The notes: a model not told the origin generated them from the letters alone. A stretch of DNA of 64,000 bases from Pyropia haitanensis (GCA_008729055.1 SDUX01000007.1:1-64000); one strand, 5' to 3'. Counted from the first letter of the stretch, positions 9,290-21,107 are shown. Made by a program: numbers and translations.

Positions 9290-9625
9290 AGGACAGCACC
9301 AGAAGTGCTTGGCGGTCGGGGAGGACAGGGGGATGCTGCAGATAGCAAACAAAACACATCTTGCAGGAAAAAACCATGAAAGACGCTTGAGACACAGGAT
9401 CGGAAGTATGCTTGCGTGCATGTACCCGCATGGTCCATGCCAAACAGTATTGTTCATGCATAGTCACGACTACCCCCTCACGACACATGCTCAGCTTTAA
9501 ATTCTAGATCACAAACGTCTACGCTCAAGAAGTGTGCTTTTGACTCAAGGAATACACTTTCGGGAATATGTATTTCGCTACCCCGTCGGGTAAACTTCTG
9601 GGGCGCTGTGTCACGATCGCAAGCC
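9290..9625 (+). repeat. Dispersed repeat, copy 1
   Basis: Shares an ordered series of blocks with 21108-21695: gcaccagaagtgcttgg, ggatgctgcag, an A-rich run, atcttgcaggaaaaa, catgaa, caggatcg, gtgcatgt, tgttcatgcatagtcac, and near the right side cccgtcgggtaaactt with ggcgctgtg. The match is diverged but collinear. It lies 250-580 bases upstream of the SNF2 start codon, so it may overlap that gene's promoter region; a worn transposon is equally possible. Confidence 0.65.
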
Positions 9626-9871
9626 TGAACAGCGCATGGGCCGAGTGGCAGTCGAGAGAACCTACCTGTGCTCCCGTGAACAAGAAGAGTCTGTCCGTTT
9701 GCAGTGCGTCAAGTACGCCAAGTGGACTCGATTGTTCCAGACAAGTAACAGCACGGCAACGGCTGAGATCCCGTTTTGCGCGGGGGCGGCACACCCCCCC
9801 CACCGCGCCCGCGTCGCCGCCCGCGCGCCCGCGCGGCGCGGCCGCGGCGCCGCGTCGCGGCGGCGGCGGCC

Positions 9872-10018
9872 ATGGCGCGGCCGCCCGCCGCGGCCGGCGG
9901 GCGGGCGGCGCTGGAGCGGCGGCTGCACGCGGCGGTCGCGGCGGTCGCCGCCCGCTCGGGCGACGCCGCCGCCTGCGCCTTCCTCCGCGACTGCCTCGAC
10001 GTCTACGCGCGGCGGTAC

Positions 10019-10079
<61 letters not shown>

Positions 10080-10178
10080 GCGCCGCCGCGCCGGCCGCCA
10101 CGACCGCGGCCGTCCCGGTTTATGACGTGGATGAGGGGGGGGGGGGGGGCGCAGGTGATGCCGGCCGTACGGCCCCGG

Positions 10179-10227
<49 letters not shown>

Positions 10228-10777
10228 CGTGGTGCCACCGCCACCGCCACCGCCACCGCCACCGCCACCGCCACCGTCACCGCCACCGCCACCGCCGGCC
10301 GACGTGGACGACGCGGCGATTGCCGCCGTCGCCGCCGCCGCCGCCATGACCGACACCACCGACGATGAGGTGACGGTGGTTGGGGTGACCCGCGCGCCGC
10401 GGCGGGCCGACGGCGCGCCCGCCGCCGCGGCGGCGGGTGGCGCCGGGGGGGGGGGGGCGAGAATACGTGGCCCCCGCGGCGGCGGCGGTGGCCGTGGTCG
10501 CGGTGGGGGTGGGGGTGGGGGTGGCGGTGGCGGTGGTGGTGGCGGTGGCGGTGGCGGTGGCGGTGGCGGTGGCGGCGGTGGCGGTGGCGGTGGCGGTGGC
10601 AGCGGCAGCGGCAGCGACAGCAGCGACGGCAGCGACGGCGGCAGCGGCGGCAGCGGCGGCCGGCGGGGTCCGCCGCTGCCGCTCGACGCGACCTTCCGGC
10701 TGCGCGAAAAGACCGCCGCCGCCATTGTCGCGGACCGCGTCGACGCGGCGGCGGCGCGGCGGGCGGCGGCGGCGTCC

Positions 10778-10808
<31 letters not shown>

Positions 10809-12811
10809 GCCGCCGCGGCGCCCCCCCCCCGCCACGGTCGCCGCGGCCGCCGGCCGCGGCCGCCGCGGCCGCCGGCTACGTGACGATCAATGGCGACGCG
10901 CTCGCCGGCGAGGCGGCGGCGCTGCTGCCCGCGGCGCTGGCGGCGGCGCTCAGCCCGCACCAGGCGGCGGGCGTGCGGTGGCTGTGGCACGCGCTCGTCG
11001 ATGACGGCCGCGCGGGGGCGATCCTGGCGGACGGGATGGGGCTCGGCAAGACGCTCCAGGCGCTCGCGTTTGCCACCGCCGTGCTGCTGCGCGACGCGCG
11101 GCGGCCGCCGGCGGTGGCGGCGGCTGGGGGGGCGCCAGCCGCCGCCGCCGCCGTCGCCGCCGCCGCCGCGCCGGCTGGCGGAGGGGGGGGACCGCCCCCA
11201 CCCCCGCCGACGGCCGCCGCCGCGGGCGCGGCGGTCCGAGGGGAGGCGCGACCGCCGCGGTCGCGCATCCTCATTGTCGCGCCCCTGTCGGTGGTCGCGA
11301 CGTGGATGGCCGAGGCGCGCCGCTGGGCCGCCGCGCACCTCCCCGCCGGCACGTTTGCGTCGGTGACGAGCAGCGGCAGCGACGCCGAGGCGGCGGCGCC
11401 CCCGCCCACGGGGGGCGGCGGACGCGGCGGCGGTGGCGGCGGCGGCGGCGGCGGCGGCGGCTCGGCGGCGGCGGCGGCCGCGGCCGCGGCTGTGGCGGCG
11501 GCCGCCGCCGGCACTACCCCCCCGGGCGCCGACGACGAGGCGCGCCTCGCCGACCGCATCCTGTCGTGGCACGCCGCCGGCGGCGTGCTCGTCATGAACT
11601 ACGAGGCGCTGACCAAGTACGTGCGGCGCCCCCCCCCCGGCCGCCGCCGCGCGCTGCGGCGGGCGCTCCTCGCCCCCGGCCCCGACTTTGTCACGCTCGA
11701 CGAGGCGCACCGCGTCCGCAACGTCGGCGCCGCCGTCACCCGCCTCGTCCACCGCATCGCGACGCCGCGGCGGCTGGCGCTGACCGGCTACCCGCTGCAG
11801 AACCGGCTGGCCGAGTACTTTGCCATGGTGTCGTGGGCCGTGCCGGGGCTGCTCGGCTCGGCCGACCAGTTTGAGCGCCTATACGCCGAGGTCATCGTCG
11901 CGGGCTCCCGCCGCGTCGCCGCCGCCACCGCCGCGGTGGCCGACGGCTGCGGGGGGGTGGGCGGCGGCGCCGCCGCCGCCGCCGTGTCGGTGGCCGACTC
12001 GGCGGCGCGCCGCCGCGCGTGGTGCCTCCACCGCAAGCTCCAGCCCGTCGTCCTCCGCCGCCCCACGTCTGTGCTCGCGCCCCTGCTGCCGCCAAAAACG
12101 GACGTGACCCTCCGGCTGGCGCTCTCCCCCGCCCAGCGCACCCTCTACGCCGCGATGGTGGGGGTGTTTCGGCGGCTGGCCGCGACGGGCCCGGGCTTCC
12201 TGCCCCTCTTTGCCGTCTACCTGCTGCAGCTGCTCGCCGCTCACCCGGCGGCGCTGCTGTGCTACGTGCGGGGGCGGGCGCGGGGGCTCCCGGCCGCCGC
12301 GGATGGCGCCGCCAAAGGGGGGGGGGGGGGGCGGGAGCAGGGGACCCTGCCGCGGTGCCGTTCCCGGCGTTTGAGGAGGGCGGCTCCGAGGCGGGTGGGG
12401 TGGCCGTCGCGGCCGTCCTCGACGCCCTCTCCCCCGTCATCAATGCACTGGTGGGTGGCGGCGGCGGCGGCGGCGGCGGCGGTGGCGTACCCGGCGGCGC
12501 GGCGGCGCTCCCGCCCGGCACCATCGCGGCGGTGGGCAGCGGCTGCAAGTTTGACGCCATCTGCGAGCTGCTCGACCTGTGCGCCCGCACCCGCGAGCGG
12601 GTGCTCGTCTTTACCCGCTCCCTCGTCGTCCTCCACACGCTGCACCACCTGCTCGCCGCGCGCTACGGCGCCGCCGCGGTGCTGCGGTTTGACGGCACCA
12701 CGCCGGCGGCGGAGCGGACGCGCATTATCGAGCGGTTCAACCGGGAGGACGGAGAGGGGGGCGTGGCTGCTCAGGGGGACGCCGAGGGGGGTGCCGCCCG
12801 CGACGGCGGCG

Positions 12812-12870
<59 letters not shown>

Positions 12871-14104
12871 AGTCCCGTGGCCGCCGCGGTGCCCCACGGC
12901 TTTCCGTTTTGCGTGTCGCCCGATCGGCGGCCGGCGCCTCCGCCCCCCGCGGCGGCGGGCGCCGCCGCCGGCGCGGCGGGCTCGCGGCCGCCGACGCTCT
13001 TTGAGCTGTTCCTCGACCCAACCGCCGGGCCGGCGTGCCCACCGGCGGCGGCAGCTCCCCCCCCCCCCCCCCCAGCCCCCCCCCCCGGCGGCCATGGCCG
13101 CCACCACCCCGCGCGTGCTGCTCCTATCGACGGGCACCGGCGCAGAGGGCCTGACGCTCACCGCCGCGTCGCGCGTCGTCCTCCTGGACGTGTCGTGGAA
13201 CCCGTCGGCCGACGCGCAGGCCGCGGCGCGGGTCTACCGCTACGGCCAGACGCGGCCCGTCCGCGTCTACCGCTTTGTCGCCGACGACACGGTCGACGCG
13301 CTGCTCGCCGCGCAGGCGGCGCGCAAGAGCCGCCTCGCGCGGTGGGTCATTGACGATGACCGCGCGGCGCCGGCGCTGGGCGCCGCCGCCGCCGTCGGGC
13401 GGTCGGCGATTGTCGGCGCCTGGGCCGCCGCCGCCGCCCGCCACGCCGCGGCGGCCGCCACGGACTTGGATGACGTGCGCGACGGGCTGCCCGACGACGA
13501 GCTGGGCGGCGCGGCGGACCCAGACGGCCTCCTCCCCACCGACGCGTACCTGCGGGTGCTGGCGGGCCGCGCGGCGGGCGGGGGCGACCGGCCGGTGGTG
13601 GCGCCGCCGGGCGCCCGCCCGCCGCGGGCGCTGCTCGCGGCGGTCGTCGCGTCGCCGGCTGAGGCGGCGCCGCCGGCCGACGCGGACTTTGTTGGGGGGG
13701 GGGGCGGCGGCGGCGGTCGTCCGCCAGACCGCCACGCGGAGCGGGCGGCGGCTGACGCGGAGCTGGCGGCCGACGCGGCGGCGCTGGCGACGGCGTACCG
13801 GCTGGGCACCGCCGGCGGTGGCCGCCCGCCAGACGCGCCGGCGCCGGCGGCCCGGCGACCGGCCGGCGTGTCGGGCGTGGCGACCGCCCTGGCGGCGGCG
13901 GGGACGGCGTTGGCAGAGGGCGCGGCGGCGGCGACGGCGGCGGCGGCGGCGGCGCCCGCCGCCGCGGCGCCCGCCGCCACCGCCGCGGCCGGCAGCGGCG
14001 GCCGTGCCGCGGGTGCGGCCGCCGCCGGCCGGCGCGACAGCTTTGACGGCGCCGGCGGCGGCTCGTTTTTCGCCGCCGACACGGGCTCGCCCGCCCCCCC
14101 CGAC

Positions 14105-14150
<46 letters not shown>

Positions 14151-14344
14151 GCGCCGTGCCGCCCGCGACGGGCGCCGCGGCGGGCGCCGCCGCCCGCGGC
14201 GGTGGCGCGGCCGCCCGCGCCGCGCCGCGCGCGCGGCCGATCAGCGGCCTCGTGTCCGCGACCGGGTCCGTGTCGGGGCGGTCGCTGGCGGCGGCGCTGG
14301 AGCTCCGCCGCGCCCTCGACCGGCACCCGCCAGCAAAGGCGGGT

Positions 14345-14387
<43 letters not shown>

Positions 14388-15303
14388 ACGGTGGCGGCGG
14401 CACCGTTGCCGCGGCGACGGGCAAGCGCCCGCGCGTCGACGCTGGTGAGGGGGCGTCGGCGGCGGCGGCGAGAGGGAAGCGCCCCGCAACGGGCGGGGAC
14501 CCGCCTGGGCGGCCACGGCCCGCCGCGGCGCCACCGCGGCCGCTGCTGCCCGTGGCGGCCGCCCCGCGGCCGCCGCCGCTCGGCGCCGCGGCTGCGGGGC
14601 GGGGGGCGGCGGCCGCCGCGGCGCGCGGCGGGCCGCCCGCGGCGGCGCGCGGCGTGCTGCCGGTCGCGGGGGAGGGGCGCCGCGCGGCGGCCGCCGCCGG
14701 GCGGGGCGCGCCGACGGCGGTGGGGCGCGCCGCGCCGCCGGCGTCGGCGCGCGCCGCGGCGTCGGGGTCGGGGCGAGGCGCCCTCCTGGGGGTGGCCGCG
14801 CGGGTCGCCCCGCACGGCGCCGGGCGGGGCGCGCCCGCGGGGGCGGGCCGGGGCGCCCCGCTGGGCGGTGGCCGCGGCGCGCTGCCGGCGCGCGACGGCG
14901 CCTCGCGTCTGCTGCTGGCGTCCGCCGCGCCGGTGGCGCTGCCGGTGGTGGTGCGCCGACCGCCGCCGCCGCCGCCGCCGCTGTCGCCGTCGCCGCCGTC
15001 GCCGCCGCCGCCGCCGCCGCCGCGGTCGCCCTCACCGTCCCCCACGCCACCTCCCGCCGCCGCGGGTGGCGCCCGCGCGCCGTGGTCGGCCTTTCTCGCC
15101 TCGTTTGCCGCCGCGCAGCCGTCGCCGTACCTCGAGCTCCGCGCCGCGACGCTCGCCGCGCGGGCCGCCGGCCGCCAGCCGCCGCCGTCGCCGCCGCCGC
15201 CGCCGCCACCGCGGCCGCTGCCACCGCGGCCGCTGCCGACGGGGAGGTGGCCGCAGCCACCAGCATCACCGCCGCCACCGCCGCCGCCACCGCCGTCGCC
15301 GCC

Positions 15304-15336
<33 letters not shown>

Positions 15337-15406
15337 GCCGTCGCCGCCGCCCGCCGCGCCGTCTGTGGCACTGCCGGTGGGATGGCCTGCCCCGCGATGG
15401 GGCTAG
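9872..15406 (+). CDS. SNF2-family ATPase, ATRX/RAD54-like chromatin remodeler
   Basis: ATP-driven DNA translocase acting on chromatin. The ATG at 9872 has a strong context (gccATGGcg); earlier frame is non-ATG and Pro/Arg-rich. The product is about 1844 aa. An Ala/Gly-rich N-terminus with short ordered pieces precedes the helicase core: Walker A DGMGLGKT (about residues 387-394), DEAH (610-613), motif III LTGYPLQN (637) followed by EYFAMVSW and PGLLGS as in ATRX/ARIP4-type proteins. In the second lobe: LVFTRSLVVLHTL, RFDGTT, LLSTGTGAEGLTL, and VYRYGQTRPVRVYRF (about 1121). The tail (from about 1200) is Ala/Pro/Gly-rich. The second lobe is read in frame +1 between the 15-G run at 12317-12331 and the C runs at 13057-13086, then returns to the first frame. 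Two compensating one-base indels in homopolymers explain this best. Convergent with the GH113 gene. Confidence 0.85.
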
Positions 15407-16101
15407 TCTAGTGTGGGGGGGGGGCGGGTTCGTGTGCCGCGGAGGTGCCGTGTGGGGGGTGCCCAATGGATCCGGATGGTGCCTGCCTGAGGTCGACGTA
15501 CGGGCAGCCACGCGTGGGGAGGAGCGGGTGTGAGTGTGTATGCGCGGGTGGGGGCGGGTGCGACGGGGAGGGCGGGCGTGGGGGGCGACCCGACAGGGGA
15601 CGACGGCCGCCGCGCGGTTGGCCGCGACGGACGGCGCGCGGACGCTCGCCTCCATCCGCACGAGCATGTTTCCCATCTACGGCCGCGGCGTTCGGGCCAT
15701 TGGCCACAACGGGCCGTGGCCGTGCAGCCGACAATGGCATCGCAATCGGCCGCGACCAGCAGGTGTCCCCCCCCCCCCCCCCGCCGGGTGGTGACCGTCA
15801 TCTGCGTCCCGTGTCCTCGTGCGCGACCGTAGACGGCCACAACCTGCTGGGCGTCACGGCGCGGGAGGCTCAGTCGGCGCACGTTCGATTTTGATAGTTA
15901 TATGTTCAGAGGCGCCCGCGTACCCCCCCGCTCCCCGCCGCCGCGCGGCAGCGCCGGCGCCGCCCGCGCCGGGCACTGCAGCGCCCGCCGGGTCGCGGCG
16001 CGCGGGCGCGGGCAGCTCCCGTCGTCAGTCAGAGTTTCGCTCCCCCCGGTTCCCTCCCCCCCGCTTGCTACCTTGCCCCACCGCTGTCTGCCGCCGGGTC
16101 C
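15407..16101. other. Intergenic region between two convergent genes
   Basis: About 700 bases carrying the 3' ends of the SNF2 gene (plus) and the GH113 gene (minus). It includes G/C homopolymer runs (15414-15424 and about 15768-15782). No ORF with credible composition, RNA gene or clear polyadenylation signal was recognised. Confidence 0.5.
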
Positions 16102-17730
16102 TCACTTTCCTGGGCCGCCCTTCGGAGCGCCCTTGGCCTTGGGCGCGCCCTTGTCCTTCCAAGCAGCCGTGGCTTTCCCGGCGGGCTTGCCGTTCCCGGC
16201 AGCCACGCCCGCCCCGGCAGCCACGCCCGTCCCGGCAGCCACGCCCTTCCCAGCGGCCTTGTCATTCCCGGCAGCAGCATCCTTCCCGGCCTTGCCCTTC
16301 CCCACGGCCATGCCCTTCCCCGCGGCCTTACCCGCTGCCTTGCCCCGGGGCGTGGCGATCGGCGACGCTGTCGGTGGCGCGGCGTCTATGGCGCCCTTGT
16401 CCCACCCGCCCGCGTTTGGCTCCGCCCCGTGGGGCCCCCCCCGGAAGTGGTACTTGAGCACCTCCAGCGCGGGCTTGCGCCACATCGTGTACCCGCCGTC
16501 GCGGATGCCGCCCTGCTCCAGCTGCGCCTCCCAGTGCCACGGAAAGACGCCCTGGAGAAAGTGGTGCCGCCGCACAACCGCAAACATCGCCTTGTAGTAG
16601 TTGGTCTGCTCGACCATATCCACGGGGCTCTCCATCTCCGAGTCCCACGGCCGCGCCGCGGCGCCGCGCACCGACCGGCAGCCCGACTCGAGAAACACAA
16701 TCGCCTTGCGTGACCACCGCGTCGTCCGCCACACGTCCATATTCTTCATCACCCACTGCCACGCGAGGAGGAGCTCGGGGACGGTGTGCGTGCGGTCCAC
16801 GCTGTCCGCGCTGGCCAGCGCAAAGTAGCTGTCGACGCCGATAAAGTCGACCGCGTCCCACCAGTTGACCGTCTGGTACGAATCCCAGTTGGCCGCGTAC
16901 GTGACGAGGCCGCGGTACCGCTTGCGGGTGCCCACAATCACCTGCCGCCAAAACGCGCTGGAACGCTCGAGGCCCTTGAGCTCCGCGCCGACGCAAAATG
17001 CGTGCACGTTCTTGCGCGCGGCCAGCTCGGCCCACTTCCAGATAAACTTCTTGTACGCGTGGAAGTAGGCCGAGCTCGGCCGGATGATGCCCCGAAACTG
17101 GTTGTTGTTGAGCCCAATGTGCGGCTTGAACAGCACCTTCATCCCCGCCGCGTGGATGACGTCCACCGCGTGCGAAATGGCGGTCGGGTCCGCGCTGTAC
17201 CGGCGGTAGTCGAGAAAGATGTTCGTTGCGTGCTCATCGTCCTGGAACTCGTAAAAGACGAGCGCGACCGTGTCCACGTTCAGCGCCTTCATCCGCCGCA
17301 CCGTGACAGGCAGCTCCGGGCTCATCAGGTCCCACCGCGACAGCGGCGTCAGCGTCATGCCGCGGTAGCTCCCAAACCACCACTTGCAGTGCCACGTGCC
17401 GTTGGCGACAAACGTGTCCGACACACAAAACGAGCGCCCGTTGCAGCACTCTTGGGTGGACGAGCACCGCTCGCCGGGGCCGCGGCACTGCGCGGCGCGC
17501 CAGGCGGGCTCGGGGGCAGGCTCCGGCAGCGACGGCACGTCGGGCAGGGCGCCGACGGGGATGATGCCGGACGCGGCCGCGGGCGTCACGCCGCCCGCCG
17601 TGGCCAGCACCACCGCCGCCGCGGCAGCGGCGGCGGCTAGCAGCGCGGTCAGGGGGCGTGCCAGCCGCCGGCTGGACCGGAGGGGGGGGGGTGGGGAGGC
17701 GGCCGGGCCGCAGCCGCCGCCGGCAGCCAT
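16102..17730 (-). CDS. Secreted GH113-like beta-mannanase with six-Cys module
   Basis: Likely hydrolyses beta-1,4-mannan in the cell wall or outside the cell. The ATG at 17730 has a strong context (caccATGGct); an upstream in-frame ATG at 17826 is possible but would bury the signal sequence. The product is 542 aa. A signal peptide or anchor (RR at 20-21, hydrophobic 27-48, AAAS near 54) is followed by a Pro-rich linker. Six cysteines follow at 82, 89, 95, 96, 102 and 115. A TIM-barrel domain runs from 121 to 430: RGMTLTPLSRWD start, LVFYEFQDDEH, FKPHIGLN, candidate acid/base Glu250 in FCVGAELKGLE, FIGVDSYFAL, nucleophile Glu348 in IVFLESGCRS, and FPWHWEA. The tail (462-542) has short Ala/Gly/Lys repeats (AAGKG, VAAGTG) and may bind acidic polysaccharide. 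GH113 is assigned from the motif order; a related GH5/GH26-clan family is the alternative. Phe codons are TTT 15, TTC 4. Confidence 0.8.
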   Translation of the reverse strand: MAAGGGCGPAASPPPPLRSSRRLARPLTALLAAAAAAAAVVLATAGGVTPAAASGIIPVGALPDVPSLPEPAPEPAWRAAQCRGPGERCSSTQECCNGRSFCVSDTFVANGTWHCKWWFGSYRGMTLTPLSRWDLMSPELPVTVRRMKALNVDTVALVFYEFQDDEHATNIFLDYRRYSADPTAISHAVDVIHAAGMKVLFKPHIGLNNNQFRGIIRPSSAYFHAYKKFIWKWAELAARKNVHAFCVGAELKGLERSSAFWRQVIVGTRKRYRGLVTYAANWDSYQTVNWWDAVDFIGVDSYFALASADSVDRTHTVPELLLAWQWVMKNMDVWRTTRWSRKAIVFLESGCRSVRGAAARPWDSEMESPVDMVEQTNYYKAMFAVVRRHHFLQGVFPWHWEAQLEQGGIRDGGYTMWRKPALEVLKYHFRGGPHGAEPNAGGWDKGAIDAAPPTASPIATPRGKAAGKAAGKGMAVGKGKAGKDAAAGNDKAAGKGVAAGTGVAAGAGVAAGNGKPAGKATAAWKDKGAPKAKGAPKGGPGK

Positions 17731-20150
17731 GGTGCCGCCGCCGCCGTCACCGTCGTCGCGCTCGGAGCGCGCGCACACCGGCGAGGCGCCACTCAGACCA
17801 CCCGGCAGAACGTGTCGCAACGTCATCCGCGTCACCGTCAGCGACAGTTCAGCGAGTGTGGGGACGACGGGGAGGGCGACACGGGTGGGATACGGGGGGG
17901 TGCGACAGGGGCAACGGTCCGGTACCAACGTGTACCAAAGGGGGGAGGGGGCAACGACAGGGGCAGGAGCGTGTGTTGGAGGCACGACTGTGCAAAAGAG
18001 GGGGTAGGGACGGGAGGTAGATAAAGGACGTGGACAGGAGGGAAGGGGAGGTCGGGGGGGCGGCCGAGCCCGCGGTACCTGCCGGTGCAGCTGCCAGCAC
18101 GCCGGCCGACTGGCAGGCGATGCGGGAGGGTGGCGGGAAGGCGGGGAGATAGCCGCGCTCGCTGGAGGGCGCTGCAAAGAGGTCACCGCCGCGCGGCGGC
18201 CGCTGCCGCTGCCGCTGCCCGCCCTGTCCGCGACCGCACAGTGACCGGCACACCGAGGGGGGGGAGGCCGGAGCGGGAGCGGGCGGCGGGCACGGTGAGG
18301 CGCGGCGGCTGCCTCGTCGGGCGGCCGAGGAGCCGCGGCGACAGGGACGGCCGGCCGCGGGGGGACGCGGTGTGGTGCCGGCGACGGAGGAGGCTTTGAA
18401 GTGCTGTCTGCGGCCGGGACGGCGGCCGCGGCGGCGACCTATATACCGCCCCGGCCGGCGGCAACGACCCGACGCGAGGCGGCACGCGCCGCGAGGGCTG
18501 GCGCGTGCGCACCCCCCCACGCGCACGCCCACCCGCACGCCCGCCCGCTACGCCACCCGTCCCCCCCGCTGTCACTCCCACCCACCCCCCCGCCCACCCG
18601 TCCCACAGCCCCAACCGGCCGGCCGCCGTACACAATCGGCGCGGCGGCGGCAGCGTGCACCTCTGCCGTCGCCGCCCTCCCCCCTCTCCACCCCACTGTC
18701 ACGGCCGGCCGGCTGTGGGGCGCACGGTACAGGCCGCCACCGCGGGCGGCCTCCCCCAAGCACATCCATTCGCGCCATGATGGGTCGGGGGGGGGGGCGT
18801 ATGAATCAGTCGCGCCGCCGTCCCGGCCGCCGCCATCGCGCTCCCCGGCCGCGGCCGTCACACTGGCGACGGCCACTCAAACCAATCCACCCCTCCCCCC
18901 ACCCCGCCGCCACCCCCGCCGCTTGCCCCGCTCCCGGCGCCGCCGGGGTCCGCAGACGGCGCACACGCCTCCCCCCCCCACCCCCCCCTCTCCACCCCTC
19001 CATCGCTCCCTTCCGCCCCCCCCCCCCCTCCCTACCTACGTGTGCGACGGCCGCCGGTGGCGCACCTCTGCAACAGCAGGGGCAGACGCGCTACGACGGC
19101 GCAAGGGGGGAAGGTTGGGGGTTTGCAGCGGCCCCTGTGCGGCCCCCCCCCCCCCTACCCCGGAACAGAACGGAGTCGGGAGGGGGGGGCCCGGGCCGGG
19201 ACAACCGCGCGCACAGCAGCGGGCGGCCGCGGCGGCTCGCTGCCTGTGGCGGCGGCGGCAGCGGCGGCAGCGGCGGCGGCGGCGGCGGCCGTGGCGCCGT
19301 GGCCGGATCAGGGCCGGGGCGGGATCGCGGCCGCCGCCGACGGGATCAGCCGGCCGGCCGGCCGCGCTCCCCCCCGCGCCCTCCAGCTGACGTGCGCCAC
19401 CCCCCCCTCGTCGGCGGCGGCGGCGGCGGCTGACATCGGCACTCGGCGGCGGCGGTCCGCCGTGGCCGTCAGCAAGCCATCCCCCCCCGACGCTCGTCAG
19501 GGGCGTCCCTTGCAGGCAGTGTCAACATCCCCCCCACGCCCGCCCCCACTAGAGAACGAGGACAGAGCTCGGCGGGGAGGACACGCGCGCGCGTGCGGTG
19601 GCGTCGCGAAGGGAATGGGGGACGAGGGGGGGCGGCCGGGGGCGGCCGCTTTGCGGGCGGCCCGCGTCGGCGGCCCTCCCCCACGCAGCCGCCCGCGCGG
19701 TGGCAGCGTGCCAGACGCGGCCGCGGGGCACACGGCCGGCACGCGAGAGTGCCGGTAGGGGAAAGGCGCCCGGTGACCCGCCGCGGTCGCGCCGACGGGG
19801 CGCGGCGGCCAGCTGCACGCGGTGGCGCGGGTGGGTCTAGGCGCTCCCGTGGGTGGAGCGCAGGACGCGTGGGTAGTGGCGCGCGGGGGGGGGGGGGGGG
19901 GGTGGGGGGGGGGAGGCCAAAGGTGGGACACTGCCCCCGCGACGCCGGTCGTGCAAAGTGGCGACGGCTCGCCGCGAGACCTCCCCGAGGGAGTGGCCGC
20001 GGCGTGGCAGCGCCGCGGCCAATGACAGAGGCGGCGACCAGGGCCGACGACAGACGCGCGCACGGCGGCGCTGGGGGGCGGCCCGACCCACCCGCCCACC
20101 TGCGCACAGACCGCTTTGGGAGGGGTGCGCGGCCGGCAGGGGTGTGAAGC
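17731..20150. other. GC-rich gene-poor region upstream of the GH113 gene
   Basis: About 2.4 kb of very GC-rich sequence with many C or G homopolymers (for example 19889-19918). Open frames exist in several registers on both strands but have only Pro/Arg/Ala/Gly composition and no recognisable domain. The part nearest 17731 should contain the 5' UTR and promoter of the GH113 gene. Confidence 0.5.
18440..18445 (-). promoter_or_regulatory. Possible TATA box
   Basis: TATATA stands alone in a stretch that is otherwise almost pure G and C. On the minus strand it reads GGTATATAGG, about 710 bases upstream of the GH113 start codon. It could serve that gene with a long leader, or a plus-strand transcript; nothing else supports it. 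Confidence 0.25.
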
Positions 20151-21107
20151 CATCGTTTTTGCGTCCATGTTATCGACCTCAGTTTTGTGAACAGACTGAT
20201 GTTCAGCATATCAGGGATGATTCATGAAGCTCGTAGCTCCACGTGGCTATCACGAGTCTGTTCATGCAGGCTCGCCGAGTGGCTCGCACAGGAGCTGGCG
20301 TGCTTGATTCACCCTTTCAAACCAACACGTGGCATGCGTGTCACTATCTCACGCAATTTATGAATTGTACAGTCATTTGCGAACGACGGATGCACTCACG
20401 ACGTATATTGTACCCAAGGTTCTTGAGGGGTGCGGGTGTCGCAGACGCGTGGGCAGGTCTGTCCAAGAAAAAGAAACAGTCGCAGCAAACCCATCTCGAA
20501 ACCAGCGGGGTAGCAGAAGACAATACCTTGCGAAACAGGTCACAATTGGGTTGTGTTGCGACATTGTTCGCCCATTGTGCGATAGACTCCCACTCCGTCA
20601 CCTGTTCCCCAAGCAGTCACCGGTTGGTAGCCAGCATGCAGAATCGGACGCATTACTTGGTGCACCTCTCTTTGTGTAAACCAAAAATACATGATGCAAG
20701 TGGTCGCTGGCCGTTCCGTGCCCCCCGCGTGGCGTCCCAGTGCATGCAGACCACCGCCTTGTGCGTGGCACCGTCCGCCCTGCCTGCACGCGTGTGGCGG
20801 GTTCAAATGCGGCTGCGCATGACATGGGCGGCTTCCTTGGCAAGGCCACTCTTGGCAGTAGGTTGGGATGGGACGGAGCGGGGGCGGGAGGGGAGGAGGC
20901 GGAAAGGGAGATGGGGAAGGACAACAGGTGCAGGGAGGAGCAAAGGGCATTCTCCGATTTCGGCTCACCTCGCCCACTGTCTCCGGCGCCGCCATTGCCA
21001 TCGTCGCCGCCGCGAGTGCACTTTGTGTCTCTGTGGAGAGGGGTACGACGTGTGATGCCGTCGTGGCTGCTGTTGCCACCATGACGCCTGTGTCTGCTTC
21101 TCTTTTC
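20151..21107. other. Lower-GC intergenic stretch
   Basis: Base composition drops sharply at about 20150, which may mark a transposon or isochore boundary. A 270-codon open frame (20243-21055) has no ATG at its start and no domain. No RNA gene seen. Confidence 0.4.

Noticed and set aside
9525..15676. Long antisense and alternate-frame ORFs over the SNF2 gene (up to 752 codons)
   Set aside because: GC-rich third positions remove stops in other frames; these frames are poly-Arg, poly-Pro or poly-Ala and contain none of the helicase motifs, except the true second-lobe segment in frame 1.
18372..19433. 353-codon ORF upstream of the GH113 gene
   Set aside because: Only Pro/Arg/Gly composition, overlapping frames of equal length, no domain and no clear start.
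20785..20825. tRNA T-arm-like gggttcaaatgc
   Set aside because: No matching acceptor, D or anticodon arms could be laid out around it.
20243..21055. 270-codon ORF
   Set aside because: Does not begin with ATG, has no recognisable domain, and overlaps antisense frames of similar quality.
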